The notes under the pieces were generated by a model. That model was not told where the DNA came from. It saw only the letters and a program-made list of their open reading frames with translations, and made no database searches. From the NCBI RefSeq assembly GCF_047731265.1, contig NZ_CP159835.1, forward strand, positions 372,001 through 436,000: a DNA stretch of 64,000 nucleotides, written 5' to 3'. This DNA is from Patiriisocius sp047731265. GTDB taxonomy: Bacteria; Bacteroidota; Bacteroidia; Flavobacteriales; Flavobacteriaceae. Below are positions 16,800 to 26,413 of this stretch, piece by piece (the first letter of the stretch is position 1; every line of letters begins with the position of its first letter). The translations under genes were made by a program, and so were the position numbers.

Positions 16800-18152
16800 T
16801 TATCCTATTTCTTTATACATTAAATCAAGTCCTTTTCTTATAATGTCTTGGTGCGGCTGCTTAGATACGCAAACGAACTCAGTCAAAGCAAAATCTTCAG
16901 GTGCTACTTCATACATTCCTAAAGCTTCCATTGCATCGAGATCCTGCACCATACAGGCTTTAAGTATTTGCATTGGATACATATCTAAAGGAAATACTTG
17001 TTCATAAGATCCAGTAACTACAAATGCACGATGCTCACCGTTTGTGTTGGTATTTAATTCAAATTCTTTCTTAGGCGTTAACCAAGAAAAAGTAAATGCT
17101 CTTGACGTTGAAATTTTATTGAAGATAGGTTTATTCCATCCAAAAAACTCATAATCATCTCCTTCAGGAATTACTGAAATTACATTGTGGTAATACCCTA
17201 AATGTTGTTTTGGAGAAATTGTTGTTCCCGAAAGAACATCACCACTAATTACGCGAACATTTTCTTCATTTAATCCAGAATCGTAAATAATTGTAGCGAC
17301 TTCGCTACCTATTTTAGTTCTATAATACTGAGGCGATTTTACTGAAGAACCTGCAAGTGCAACGATACGTTCAGCATTATATTTTCCCGTTAAAAACAAC
17401 TCACCAATAATCACTAAATCTTGCGCCGCAACCGTCCAGACAACTTCTCCTTTGTTAATAGGATCAATCTTATTTATCTGTGTCCCTACGTTTCCTGCCG
17501 GATGTAAGTTATTCGCTCTATGCTGCATTGCGTCATTTAGACCAGCCAACGGCGACTTGCCATCTTTACCTACCGTTAGATGAACAGTACCTTCAGTTAA
17601 TTTTGCTAAGGCAGATAGTGCCGTTTGCAATTCTTTTTCTTTTCCTTGAAGCGTAAAATCTAAATCTGCTGCTAAAGGACCTGTTGCCAATCCAGAAACA
17701 AAAATTGCCTTTGGCATTATTTCCGGATTTGCAATAACATCATACGGGCGTTGTTTCATAAATGGCCAACAACCTGATGCTAAAAGATGATTCTTAACGT
17801 CATCTGCCTTCATAGCATCCGGATTCTTAATCCCAAAGTCTCTGAAGGTATCTTGTTGATCCCCTTCTATAGTAATGAGTGTGATAACGCGTTTGGCACC
17901 TCTTTTTATTTCAGTTAAAGTACCACTTACCGGAGAAGAAAACTTTACAACATCGTTGCCTTTGCTGTAAAAAATAGTGTCACCTGCTTCAATTTTATCA
18001 CCTTCCTTAACAACCATTTTAGGAATTATAAGGTGTAAATCTAAAGGACGAATAGCAAAAGTGCGAGACCGTGGTGCGTCGAAAAGTGTTTTATCCGCTT
18101 CACCTTTGAGGCGAATGGTAAGGCCTTTTTTAATCTTAATGTCTTTGGACAT
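16800..18152 (-). CDS. nqrA: Na+-translocating NADH:quinone reductase subunit A
   Basis: A 450-residue soluble subunit bound to the cytoplasmic face of the pump. Family features: IKKGLTIRLKGEADKTL at the start, FAIRPLDLHLIIPKMVVKEG, GCWPFMKQRPYDVIANPE and AGSSVKSPQYYRTKIGSEVA. Normal length. First gene of a tight operon; nqrB follows after three bases. A complete -33/-7 promoter lies about 75-105 bases upstream, in the divergent region shared with the T9SS plug gene. Confidence 0.98.
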   Translation of the reverse strand: MSKDIKIKKGLTIRLKGEADKTLFDAPRSRTFAIRPLDLHLIIPKMVVKEGDKIEAGDTIFYSKGNDVVKFSSPVSGTLTEIKRGAKRVITLITIEGDQQDTFRDFGIKNPDAMKADDVKNHLLASGCWPFMKQRPYDVIANPEIMPKAIFVSGLATGPLAADLDFTLQGKEKELQTALSALAKLTEGTVHLTVGKDGKSPLAGLNDAMQHRANNLHPAGNVGTQINKIDPINKGEVVWTVAAQDLVIIGELFLTGKYNAERIVALAGSSVKSPQYYRTKIGSEVATIIYDSGLNEENVRVISGDVLSGTTISPKQHLGYYHNVISVIPEGDDYEFFGWNKPIFNKISTSRAFTFSWLTPKKEFELNTNTNGEHRAFVVTGSYEQVFPLDMYPMQILKACMVQDLDAMEALGMYEVAPEDFALTEFVCVSKQPHQDIIRKGLDLMYKEIG

Positions 18153-18225
18153 GGGATAGTAGTGTTAAAATTGTCTTTTAAACCTTAAAAGCCCTTACTA
18201 CGTATGTAGCCTCTCTTAAGAGTTG

Positions 18226-18256
18226 CAAATTTAAATAATAAAAGACCATCTTACAA
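18226..18256 (-). promoter_or_regulatory. nqr operon promoter (TTG-N20-TAAATTTG)
   Basis: Read on the minus strand, TTG (18256-18254), a 20-base spacer and TAAATTTG (18233-18226) match both boxes of the Bacteroidota housekeeping promoter. It would give a leader of roughly 65-70 bases before nqrA. It is the only promoter in the window where I found both boxes at the right spacing. Confidence 0.7.
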
Positions 18257-18356
18257 GACAATTAAAATTAAAATTCTGTTAACAGATCTTGTTTGTTTCT
18301 TAAACAATATTAAGGCATAAAATTTGCTTATATTTATAAATTTTTAAAACATTTTT

Positions 18357-19607
18357 ATGCGTTCGATACTTTTTAGTAGTTTTCTCTTTTTGATGTTTCA
18401 GCAAACCTATGCCCAAGTTATTGAAACTGTTGAGCCTTCCTTTATTAGAACTGTTCAATTTAGCGGCTCAACAAACCAAAGTGAATTACCCATTATTGAA
18501 TTAGGGCAACGATTGCAACTTTCTTTTGATGACATTAATGGTGACGAAGTAGATTATTATTACACAATAGAGCATTTTAACTTTGATTGGACCCCTAGTG
18601 ATCTTTCCAAAGGAGAATATTTAGATGGATTTGATGATGTTCGAATAGAATTTTATGAAAACAGTTTTAATACACTTCAAATTTTTTCTCATTACAGTGT
18701 AAATATTCCCAACAGAGAAACAAGAGCTATCCAGAAAAGTGGAAATTATTTACTTAGTATTTTTGATGATGACGGATACATTGTTTTTTCAAGAAAGTTT
18801 ATGGTTATGGAAAGAGACCTGAGCGTTCAAGTTGAAATAAAAAGAGCCAGAGACATTAGAAAAATAAGAGAACAACAAGTAGTGCATTTCACTATAGACT
18901 CGAGAGACTTGTTGCTCATTAACCCAAAACAAAATGTAAAGACACTCGTATTACAGAATAACAATCTAAAAAATGCAATTACAGACCTTAAGCCCTTATA
19001 CACGATAGGATCTGAACTTATTTATAGATACGACCAAGAAGCCGCATTTATGGGAGGAAATGAATTTTTAAGCTTTGATAATAAGGATATACGTTCTGCA
19101 GTTAACGGCGTCCGGCGTGTGGAGTTAAACGATTTGTACGAAAATTTCTTGTTCACAAATAGAGAACGTGCAAGTCAACCCTATACCTACAACCCAGATA
19201 TTAATGGAAATTTTGTAGTTCGAAATCTATATGCTCAAAATCAGACGATAGAGGCTGAATATGTATGGATGCATTTTAACCTGCAATATTTTAAAGATTT
19301 AGGCGACAAAGAAATCCATATCTATGGTAATTTTAATAATTGGACCATAGACGGAACTACTTTCATGCGCTACAATGCCAAGACTGACACGTATCAAAAC
19401 TCAAGATTATTCAAACAAGGTTTTTACAATTACAAATATGTTATTGTTGATAGAGATGGTACTATAGAACCTGGAACTATATGTGGTAATTTTTGGGAGA
19501 CCGAAAACGATTATACTGTCCTTGTTTATTATCGCGCACCCGGCCAAAGATTTGATAGACTTATGGGCATAGGAATTTCCAACAGCACAAACATAACAAA
19601 CAATTAA
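18357..19607 (+). CDS. Type IX secretion system plug protein (DUF5103)
   Basis: A 416-residue exported protein with a signal peptide ending at TYAQ. The N-terminal domain (IRTVQFSGSTNQSELPIIEL, YYYTIEHFNFDWTPSDLSKG, EFYENSFNTLQIFSHYSVNI) is what I recognise as DUF5103, now described as the T9SS plug. In the solved translocon this protein closes the SprA channel on its periplasmic side. The C-terminal part has an immunoglobulin-like look (KEIHIYGNFNNWTIDGTTFM). The gene is divergent from nqrA. T9SS cargo with sorting domains occurs later in the window, consistent with a working T9SS. Confidence 0.88.
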   Translation: MRSILFSSFLFLMFQQTYAQVIETVEPSFIRTVQFSGSTNQSELPIIELGQRLQLSFDDINGDEVDYYYTIEHFNFDWTPSDLSKGEYLDGFDDVRIEFYENSFNTLQIFSHYSVNIPNRETRAIQKSGNYLLSIFDDDGYIVFSRKFMVMERDLSVQVEIKRARDIRKIREQQVVHFTIDSRDLLLINPKQNVKTLVLQNNNLKNAITDLKPLYTIGSELIYRYDQEAAFMGGNEFLSFDNKDIRSAVNGVRRVELNDLYENFLFTNRERASQPYTYNPDINGNFVVRNLYAQNQTIEAEYVWMHFNLQYFKDLGDKEIHIYGNFNNWTIDGTTFMRYNAKTDTYQNSRLFKQGFYNYKYVIVDRDGTIEPGTICGNFWETENDYTVLVYYRAPGQRFDRLMGIGISNSTNITNN

Positions 19608-19661
19608 AAAATAAAAATAAAAATAAACTTAAGATAAGTTATTCTTAGGCACCTATAAAAA

Positions 19662-21062
19662 ATGCAAAAAAATCTCCAAATATTCCAAAGACTGGCTGAA
19701 AAATTACTCGAAGCCGAAATAGAAGACCCGATAGCAAGTCCAATTCCTGCTTCGACATTATTTGAAACACTCCCAATTTCTTTAAAAGACAACCCAATTA
19801 GCGAAGAAGCCTTTGAAGAAATTCTAGAGAAAATTATACTCAGTACTCCCCGCACCGCGACACGATTATTTTTTAATCAGTTATTTGGAGGCAGAAACCC
19901 AAAAGCTACCCTAGGAGATTTAGTCGCTGTGATGCTCAACAATAGTATGTATACCTATAAAGTTGCAGGCCCTCAAGTTGGGATTGAAAAGGAAATTATT
20001 CGTAAATCTTGTGATTTAGTTGGTTATGGAAGAGACAGTGACGGCACCTTTGCTCCAGGTGGTTCTATGAGTAATTTTATGGCAATTATGATGGCGCGTG
20101 ATGCCTTCAATTCAAACATTAAAAATAATGGTGTTTCTCAAAAACTAACACTATACACCTCTATTGAATCTCACTATTCAATTGCAAAAAATGCAGCTTT
20201 TATCGGAGTTGGAAAAAAACGTGTTCGGTATATAAATACGAATCAGTACGGTCAAATGGACCCAGACCATCTTGAAGTTAAAATCAAAGAAGACCTTCAG
20301 AACGGGTACCATCCATTTTTTGTAAATGCAACGGCAGGCACTACAGTTTTAGGAGCTTTTGATTCCATCGAACCGCTTTCTAAAATTTGCAAAAAATACT
20401 CATTATGGTTGCATTTAGACGGCGCTTATTGCGGGAGTGTGATTTTTAGCAGCAAATACAAGCATTTAGTTAAGGGTATTGAAAAAACAGACTCTTTTAG
20501 CTACAATGCACACAAAATGATAGGCACACCACTTACCTGTTCTATAATTTTAACGAACCACAAAAAACACCTCTACGACTCTTTTAGCAATGACGCATCA
20601 TATTTATATCAAACAGATGGTGATGATTACAATTTAGGCAAAACCTCGATCCAATGTGGACGTCGCAACGATGCCCTAAAATTCTGGACTGTTTGGAAAA
20701 GTGTTGGAACTTTAGGATTAGAAAAAATTGTAGACCATCAGTTTTATTTGGCCCAAGTTGCAAGAGATTACATTCTTAAAAACAAAGATTACACTTTGTA
20801 TAGTTTTGATGATTCTATTTCGATTTGTTTTAATTATAAAAATATTCCTGCACAAGTTTTATGCACAGCACTTTATGAACATGCCGAAGCAATGGTTGGA
20901 TTTGGGACTTTTAGGGAGATCGAATTTATCAGACTTATTACCATAAATAGTAACAATAGCGAAGTTGAGATTATAAACTTCTTTTCGATTTTAGAGGATT
21001 TTGCAGCTAAAAATGAAACTTATTTAAGACAAATAGCTTTAAAAGAATCAATTCCAATATAA
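19662..21062 (+). CDS. PLP-dependent group II decarboxylase (glutamate/aspartate/cysteine-sulfinate type)
   Basis: A 466-residue cytoplasmic enzyme. Group II amino-acid decarboxylase motifs are clear: DGTFAPGGSMSNFMAIM, YTSIESHYSIAKNAAFIG, NATAGTTVLGAFD, LWLHLDGAYCGSV (PLP-binding Asp) and SYNAHKMIGTPLTCS, whose Lys forms the Schiff base. The Cys-Gly-Arg-Arg region IQCGRRNDALKFW fits the acidic-substrate branch. Substrate choice among glutamate, aspartate and cysteine sulfinate cannot be settled by eye. It is 54 bases after the T9SS plug gene and may be independently transcribed. Confidence 0.88.
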   Translation: MQKNLQIFQRLAEKLLEAEIEDPIASPIPASTLFETLPISLKDNPISEEAFEEILEKIILSTPRTATRLFFNQLFGGRNPKATLGDLVAVMLNNSMYTYKVAGPQVGIEKEIIRKSCDLVGYGRDSDGTFAPGGSMSNFMAIMMARDAFNSNIKNNGVSQKLTLYTSIESHYSIAKNAAFIGVGKKRVRYINTNQYGQMDPDHLEVKIKEDLQNGYHPFFVNATAGTTVLGAFDSIEPLSKICKKYSLWLHLDGAYCGSVIFSSKYKHLVKGIEKTDSFSYNAHKMIGTPLTCSIILTNHKKHLYDSFSNDASYLYQTDGDDYNLGKTSIQCGRRNDALKFWTVWKSVGTLGLEKIVDHQFYLAQVARDYILKNKDYTLYSFDDSISICFNYKNIPAQVLCTALYEHAEAMVGFGTFREIEFIRLITINSNNSEVEIINFFSILEDFAAKNETYLRQIALKESIPI

Positions 21063-21124
21063 GAATAGCACTTTCCTTTAGAATCTAAGGCGGCTGTTTT
21101 TAAAATCTTTGATACATTTACGCT

Positions 21125-22375
21125 ATGAGCGAAGACCTTCATAAAGAGCAAAGTATTGCCGTTGCTGAGAAGCGAGAAAGTATTATTTCAGAAAATAGTA
21201 AAAGGCATTTTAAATACCGTGGTTCTGAATGTTTAAATTGTGGCCAACCGCTGGACCTTAGTGATCGTTATTGTCCTTATTGTTCTCAACTTAATAGCAC
21301 CAAACATTTATCTTTCACAGACTTTTTTCTTGAATTTTTTAGTAGTCTGGTAAGCTATGATTCAAAATTGCGATATACTGTTAAAGATTTACTCTTTAAA
21401 CCAGGGACTATAACAAGAAACTACATTAGTGGACAACGGATGAAGTATAGTAATCCGTTTCGCTTTTTTTTGAGTGTTTCGATTATCTACTTTTTGCTAT
21501 CCAGTATTGTTAATTTTTTTAGCCCAAGTTCAAAAATGGCTGTTTTTAACAATAGCGATGATGCTGAAAGAGAACTAAGTGTTAATAATAACGTGTCGAG
21601 TATAATATTTGAGAATAACAATGATAAAGAAATTGAAGAAGCGATTCAAATCTTGGAGGCAAACCCAACAACAAAACAATGGGCAGTAAGATTAAAAAGA
21701 GAAGATTCTATTAGGCGTGCTAAAATAAGCAAAGAAGAAAAAACAATACGAATATTTAATGGAGACACCATTTTTGAAAATAACTACTCAGGCAGGGTTA
21801 AACAATTAGAAGAAAAAGGAAATGTTCAAGGCTTTTTTTTGAAAGCTGTGCTTTTAAGAGATTTCTATACTAAAACCGAAATCAAATCTGCTTCCATAGC
21901 GCTGGACAGTTTAAAACTCCCTAAATCAAAAACAAATGTTTGGCTCTATCATAAAAATAATAGTGTAGACCGTGTACAAGAGGACCCCGTTAGTTTTGCC
22001 CAGTTTGTTCTTAGTAAAACTCCCTTTTTTCTTTTCTTTTTTGCTCCAATTTTCGCGCTTATCTTTTGGTTACTATATGTAAGAAGACCTTTTAGTTATA
22101 TGGAACATCTTGTGTTTATTTTTCATATTTTTAGCTTTATATTTCTGTCATTATTAATTATATCAATACCAGATTTAATTTTTGGTTATGAGGTTTTTGT
22201 AGAGATTTTCTTCTTACTTGTCGGGCCTTTTTACTTTTATAAAGCACTCAGAAATTTTTATAAACAGTCCCGTTTGAAAACGATTTTAAAATTTGTACTT
22301 TTAAACATCATTTTTACAATTAGTGTAACAACTGCAGCAACCCTATTTTTTGCTGTAACTGCTGCCACATATTAA
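21125..22375 (+). CDS. DUF3667 membrane protein with zinc ribbon
   Basis: A 416-residue protein. Near the N-terminus a four-Cys zinc ribbon (CLNCGQPLDLSDRYCPYCSQ) is followed by HLSFTDFFLEFFSSLVSYDS and FKPGTITRNYISGQRMKYSN, the conserved DUF3667 core. One membrane helix follows (residues about 112-130), then a long charged loop, and four helices between about residues 300 and 416. The function of the family is unknown. It overlaps nothing; apaG begins one base after the stop, suggesting co-transcription. A -7-like TACATTTA is 8 bases upstream. Confidence 0.85.
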   Translation: MSEDLHKEQSIAVAEKRESIISENSKRHFKYRGSECLNCGQPLDLSDRYCPYCSQLNSTKHLSFTDFFLEFFSSLVSYDSKLRYTVKDLLFKPGTITRNYISGQRMKYSNPFRFFLSVSIIYFLLSSIVNFFSPSSKMAVFNNSDDAERELSVNNNVSSIIFENNNDKEIEEAIQILEANPTTKQWAVRLKREDSIRRAKISKEEKTIRIFNGDTIFENNYSGRVKQLEEKGNVQGFFLKAVLLRDFYTKTEIKSASIALDSLKLPKSKTNVWLYHKNNSVDRVQEDPVSFAQFVLSKTPFFLFFFAPIFALIFWLLYVRRPFSYMEHLVFIFHIFSFIFLSLLIISIPDLIFGYEVFVEIFFLLVGPFYFYKALRNFYKQSRLKTILKFVLLNIIFTISVTTAATLFFAVTAATY

Positions 22376-22376
22376 T

Positions 22377-22763
22377 ATGGTACAACAAGTAACAAAAGGC
22401 ATAAAGGTTTCGATAGAAACAAGGTTTGAAGGCTCTTTTATTCATAATGGAAAGGGCAAATATTCCTTTGGGTATACCATTAGTATAGAAAACCAAAGTA
22501 AAGATACGGTACAATTAAAAGCCCGTAGTTGGCAGATCAAAGATGCATTAAACGATAATGATGCGGTGTATGGCGAAGGTGTAGTGGGAAGAAAACCAGT
22601 AATAAAACCCGGCCAATCTCATACGTATAGCAGTGGTTGTTTGTTAAATAGTCCTTTTGGATCTATGAGTGGCTACTATGAAATGATAAACTTTTCAACT
22701 ACTAAAAAGTTTAAAGTTAACATTCCCAGTTTTAAGTTGAGTGCTCCTTTTTCAATGAATTAA
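22377..22763 (+). CDS. apaG: ApaG domain protein
   Basis: A 128-residue cytoplasmic protein with the fibronectin-III-like ApaG fold: VTKGIKVSIETRFEG, KYSFGYTISIENQSKDTVQL, ARSWQIKDA, VYGEGVVGRKPVIKPGQSHT and GSMSGYYEM. The length is normal (about 125). The family was linked to Co/Mg resistance in Salmonella but its biochemical role is unsettled. It starts one base after the DUF3667 stop. Its last 32 bases overlap the end of the convergent DUF6695 gene. Confidence 0.95.
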   Translation: MVQQVTKGIKVSIETRFEGSFIHNGKGKYSFGYTISIENQSKDTVQLKARSWQIKDALNDNDAVYGEGVVGRKPVIKPGQSHTYSSGCLLNSPFGSMSGYYEMINFSTTKKFKVNIPSFKLSAPFSMN

Positions 22764-23757
22764 ATTCTTTGAATGACATAACGATCTTCATTTTTATTTT
22801 CTTGTTATTTTGCAATACGTGACAATATGCACAATGTGAATCATAGGTAAATTCAAAGTCATCACTCACATTAAAACCTTTTGAATAATAAACCCCATCA
22901 AAATTTAATTCTAAAAAGGTGTTATATCTTTTTATTCTGAAATGGTGTGCGGGCAATGACTCCTTTTTCACAAGTTGAAAATAAGCATTGCTTCCAGCAC
23001 CAGCTAACAAATGAAGGCCCTTTAATAAAATATTCTCCGTACTTTGAAACAACTCTGAAGTGTTTTCTGGTATGTTACTTTTGTCAAAATAGTTTTTAAG
23101 ATTTTCTTTAAATGCAGAACCTGTAAATTCTTTAATAACGCCGTTAGCAACTTCAAATACGGGCGACGAATTTGCTCCAATTTCAACATTACCTACTGTA
23201 CTTGGTGTAAAACGCTTATTGAATTCTAACTTTTTTATAATTTTCACTTCTTTAGTTGCGGCTAGGATGGTATCTGTAACAAAACGAGAACAATTACTCC
23301 CTTCCTTTTCAAAAACGCCATAAGGAACACTTCCCTTTTGCTGCAATTGTTCTATATAATTTAATGCTTTTTTATAATCAATAGCATCACAAACAGATGC
23401 TAACAACCTCCCAGATCCATTTGTTTTTTTTGGGTTTGCATCAACCCAAAGCAATAGCTCTTCTAAATTAGCAACTTTATTGTTCTCTATTATTGCATCC
23501 AAGGGTAATTTTAATTCGGCATCAGTGATTACGCTTCTTAGACGCCCCTTTCCAGGCGGTGTAATGTAGCGTCCAAAATCGTAATATCGTGTTTTTCCTG
23601 TCTCGTTCTCTATTAAAATTAACGCCGCATGCCCTGCTTTAATGTACTCTTTAGTCCCCAAACCCATAATTGGTAGCACTTTACAAATAAACTCCGTACT
23701 CATCTTAACGTACGTATCTGGAAATGCAATAATTACTATTTTTCCGTTGTAATTCAC
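22732..23757 (-). CDS. DUF6695 family protein
   Basis: A 341-residue protein without signal peptide. The opening GKIVIIAFPDTYVKMS, then the long conserved stretch KAGHAALILIENETGKTRYY, DFGRYITPPGKGRLRS and later EKEGSNCSRFVTDTI (with an NCSRF Cys) identify DUF6695. The His-Ala-Ala and Asn-Cys-Ser motifs recall NlpC/P60-like or LRAT-like thiol folds, which would suggest a hydrolase or acyltransferase, but this is inference. The start overlaps the NRDE stop by 4 bases, so the two are translationally coupled. Confidence 0.8.
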   Translation of the reverse strand: MNYNGKIVIIAFPDTYVKMSTEFICKVLPIMGLGTKEYIKAGHAALILIENETGKTRYYDFGRYITPPGKGRLRSVITDAELKLPLDAIIENNKVANLEELLLWVDANPKKTNGSGRLLASVCDAIDYKKALNYIEQLQQKGSVPYGVFEKEGSNCSRFVTDTILAATKEVKIIKKLEFNKRFTPSTVGNVEIGANSSPVFEVANGVIKEFTGSAFKENLKNYFDKSNIPENTSELFQSTENILLKGLHLLAGAGSNAYFQLVKKESLPAHHFRIKRYNTFLELNFDGVYYSKGFNVSDDFEFTYDSHCAYCHVLQNNKKIKMKIVMSFKEFNSLKKEHST

Positions 23758-24464
23758 AGTTGGTTATTTGTAATATTTTTAGATTCTAAATCTTCGTAAC
23801 GCATTTTTACAATACTATCATCTTTAATAATTTGCGTGATACTCTTGGTTGCCACATACCCTCTATCCATGACAAGATTTGTTTCATTATTACCTTCTCC
23901 AGCAGTTTTATGGAAGTTCAAAATAGTTTCACACGCAGGCCGTAACGATGAAAACAGAAAGGCAGAGAACCATTGTTCCCGTTTCTTTTTTACTTCGGAA
24001 GAATACAATAAAGAAGACGACCATATTTGTGGTGCCAAGGGCTTTTCAGTAAAAAACTGATTGGTCCCATCCCAAACCAATTCAAAAATTCTTAAATTTA
24101 TATTCCAATCGACCATTACAATGGTAAATGGCTCTATTCCACTAAAATCGTATGTATCAATTTTATTCAAAACGGCATCTGATACTAATAAATCTTTTAC
24201 TATAATTCCGCGGCTCATTCTATAACGCTCTTCACGTTGATGCGCAGCAAAACCACCATTAAGTAAACAAACAGCTCGTTTCTTGTCAGAAATACCTATC
24301 CAACTACCGCCTGCCAGTTCATCCTTAGGATACATTAATTGAACTCCATCTTCAGTATACATCATTGGTCTTATAGTTCCACGACGCGGAGCTTCATCCC
24401 TATTAGATGTTAAGACAAAATTCTCTAAAGAATTTGGTATAAATGTTAACGTGCACAAAAGCAA
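23754..24464 (-). CDS. NRDE family protein (TANGO2-like)
   Basis: A 236-residue protein beginning MLLCTLTFIPNS with the family-defining TSNRDEAPRRGT close to the N-terminus and ELAGGSWIGISDKKRAVCLL, NGGFAAHQREERYRMSRGI. The Cys at position 4 is exposed in NRDE proteins and may act as an N-terminal nucleophile after processing (inference). The biochemical role is unknown, with links to heme or lipid handling reported for eukaryotic TANGO2. It is the first gene of a minus pair with DUF6695. Confidence 0.88.
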   Translation of the reverse strand: MLLCTLTFIPNSLENFVLTSNRDEAPRRGTIRPMMYTEDGVQLMYPKDELAGGSWIGISDKKRAVCLLNGGFAAHQREERYRMSRGIIVKDLLVSDAVLNKIDTYDFSGIEPFTIVMVDWNINLRIFELVWDGTNQFFTEKPLAPQIWSSSLLYSSEVKKKREQWFSAFLFSSLRPACETILNFHKTAGEGNNETNLVMDRGYVATKSITQIIKDDSIVKMRYEDLESKNITNNQL

Positions 24465-24643
24465 ATGATTTAAGTTTTCAAAGCCAAATATAAATCATAG
24501 GACTTGAAAAATATATGCTCAAACCAAATTATGTTTACCAAGGATGAGAATAAATGCCAAAAATTAAATACCTGAATTATATAATAATGATTTTGATTGT
24601 TAAACCTATCTCATCACCTCTATATTCTAAATTTAGATTTTTG

Positions 24644-24651
24644 TACCTTCG
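24644..24651 (+). promoter_or_regulatory. Promoter -7-like element of pruA
   Basis: TACCTTCG differs by one base from TAnnTTTG and lies 66 bases before the pruA ATG. No -33 box found. Confidence 0.35.
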
Positions 24652-24717
24652 CGACACAAAATAGAGTTGAATAATAACCAGTCTTTTAGAGATAATAAAG
24701 GCTTAAAAATAAAATGA

Positions 24718-26343
24718 ATGGGAAAAGGATTTTTTCACGTACCAGTTGCAGTAAATGAACCTGTAAAAGACTACGTACCAGGCTCACCCGAGCGAGAAGA
24801 AGTTTCAAAAACATACAAAAAAATGTATGATCAGACAATTGAAGTACCGCTTTACATTAATGGAAAAGATGTAAAAACTAGCGATACCGCAACGATGTCT
24901 CCTCCTCATGATCACAAACACATTTTAGGAACCTATCATCGTGCCGAGAAAAAGCATATTGATGAAGCTATTTCTACAGCACTAAAAGCAAGAGAACAAT
25001 GGTCTCAAACTCCTTGGGAGCAACGTGCTGCGATTTTCTTAAGAGCTGCAGAGTTGATTGCAGGACCTTATCGAGCAAAAATTAACGCCGCTACTATGCT
25101 TGCACAGTCTAAAACTATTTACCAAGCAGAAATTGACGCCTCTTGTGAATTAATAGACTTTTTGCGTTTTAATGTACAGTACATGACCGAAATCTATCAC
25201 GAGCAACCAGCGTCTACATCGGGTGCTTGGAATAGATTAGAATATAGACCTTTAGAAGGTTTTATATATGCAATAACCCCATTTAACTTTACAGCCATTG
25301 CCGCTAACTTACCGGCAAGTGCCGCATTAATGGGTAATGTTGTGATTTGGAAACCTAGCGACAGCCAAGTGTTTTCGGCAAAAATAATCTTGGATATTTT
25401 TAAGGAAGCCGGTGTACCTGATGGTGTTATTAATATGGTTATGGGAGACCCTGTTATGATTACTGATACCGTTTTAGCAAGTCCTGATTTTAGCGGAGTT
25501 CATTTTACAGGTTCTACACATGTATTTAAGGATATATGGCAAAAAATTGGAACCAACATCCATAACTACAAAACCTATCCTCGCATCGTTGGAGAAACTG
25601 GAGGAAAAGACTTTATTGTAGCTCACAAAACTGCAAACCCAGCCCAAGTTGCAACCGCAATTGCACGCGGAGCATTTGAGTTTCAAGGTCAGAAGTGTAG
25701 CGCAGCGAGTAGATGTTATATAAGCGAAAGCATCTGGGAAGAAGTGAAAGATATTTTAATAGCCCAAGTGAATAGCTTTAAAATAGGATCTCCTGAAGAT
25801 ATGGGTAATTTTATTACGGCGGTAATCCACGAAGGATCCTTTGACAAATTAGTAAAATATATTGACGGTGCTAAAAAAGATAAAAATGCAACTATTATAG
25901 CAGGTGGCACTTACGATAAATCTGAAGGCTATTTTATTCACCCAACGGTAATTGAAACTAAAGACCCTAAATACACAACAATGTATACTGAGCTTTTTGG
26001 ACCTGTTGTTACTATCTATGTATTTGAGGACAGTAAATGGGAAGAAACATTAGAACTAGTTGACAGCACTAGTGAGTATGCTTTAACTGGAGCTGTAATA
26101 AGCGCAGATCGTTACGCCTTAGAAGTTGCTATTAAGAAGTTAGAAAATGCAGCAGGAAACTTTTATGTAAACGACAAGCCTACTGGAGCCGTAGTTGGAC
26201 AACAACCTTTTGGTGGCGCTAGAGCAAGTGGCACTAATGATAAAGCTGGAAGCAAATTAAATTTATATCGTTGGATTTCTCCACGTATGATTAAAGAAAC
26301 ATTTGTAACTCCAACAGATTATAAATATCCATTTTTAGGATAA
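24718..26343 (+). CDS. pruA: L-glutamate gamma-semialdehyde dehydrogenase (1-pyrroline-5-carboxylate dehydrogenase)
   Basis: A 541-residue cytoplasmic enzyme for the second step of proline catabolism, oxidising glutamate semialdehyde to glutamate with NAD. Aldehyde dehydrogenase motifs: YAITPFNFTAIAANLPASAA, GNVVIWKPSD, VHFTGSTHVF, VGETGGKDFIVAH (catalytic Glu) and AFEFQGQKCSAASR (catalytic Cys), then PTGAVVGQQPFGGARASGTN. Length and motifs fit the single-domain P5C dehydrogenases. A second ATG 4 bases upstream is out of frame. A proline dehydrogenase gene is not in this window. A strong terminator follows. Confidence 0.95.
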   Translation: MGKGFFHVPVAVNEPVKDYVPGSPEREEVSKTYKKMYDQTIEVPLYINGKDVKTSDTATMSPPHDHKHILGTYHRAEKKHIDEAISTALKAREQWSQTPWEQRAAIFLRAAELIAGPYRAKINAATMLAQSKTIYQAEIDASCELIDFLRFNVQYMTEIYHEQPASTSGAWNRLEYRPLEGFIYAITPFNFTAIAANLPASAALMGNVVIWKPSDSQVFSAKIILDIFKEAGVPDGVINMVMGDPVMITDTVLASPDFSGVHFTGSTHVFKDIWQKIGTNIHNYKTYPRIVGETGGKDFIVAHKTANPAQVATAIARGAFEFQGQKCSAASRCYISESIWEEVKDILIAQVNSFKIGSPEDMGNFITAVIHEGSFDKLVKYIDGAKKDKNATIIAGGTYDKSEGYFIHPTVIETKDPKYTTMYTELFGPVVTIYVFEDSKWEETLELVDSTSEYALTGAVISADRYALEVAIKKLENAAGNFYVNDKPTGAVVGQQPFGGARASGTNDKAGSKLNLYRWISPRMIKETFVTPTDYKYPFLG

Positions 26344-26361
26344 GCCAAACATACTTAAATA

Positions 26362-26392
26362 AAAATGCCGCACAAAAAGTGCGGCATTTTTT
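26362..26392. terminator. Bidirectional intrinsic terminator
   Basis: A perfect 12-base stem AAAATGCCGCAC / GTGCGGCATTTT with an AAAAA loop, followed by T. It serves pruA and, on the other strand, the Omp28-like gene. Confidence 0.9.
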
Positions 26393-26413
26393 ATGTTGCA
26401 AAAACACTTTACT

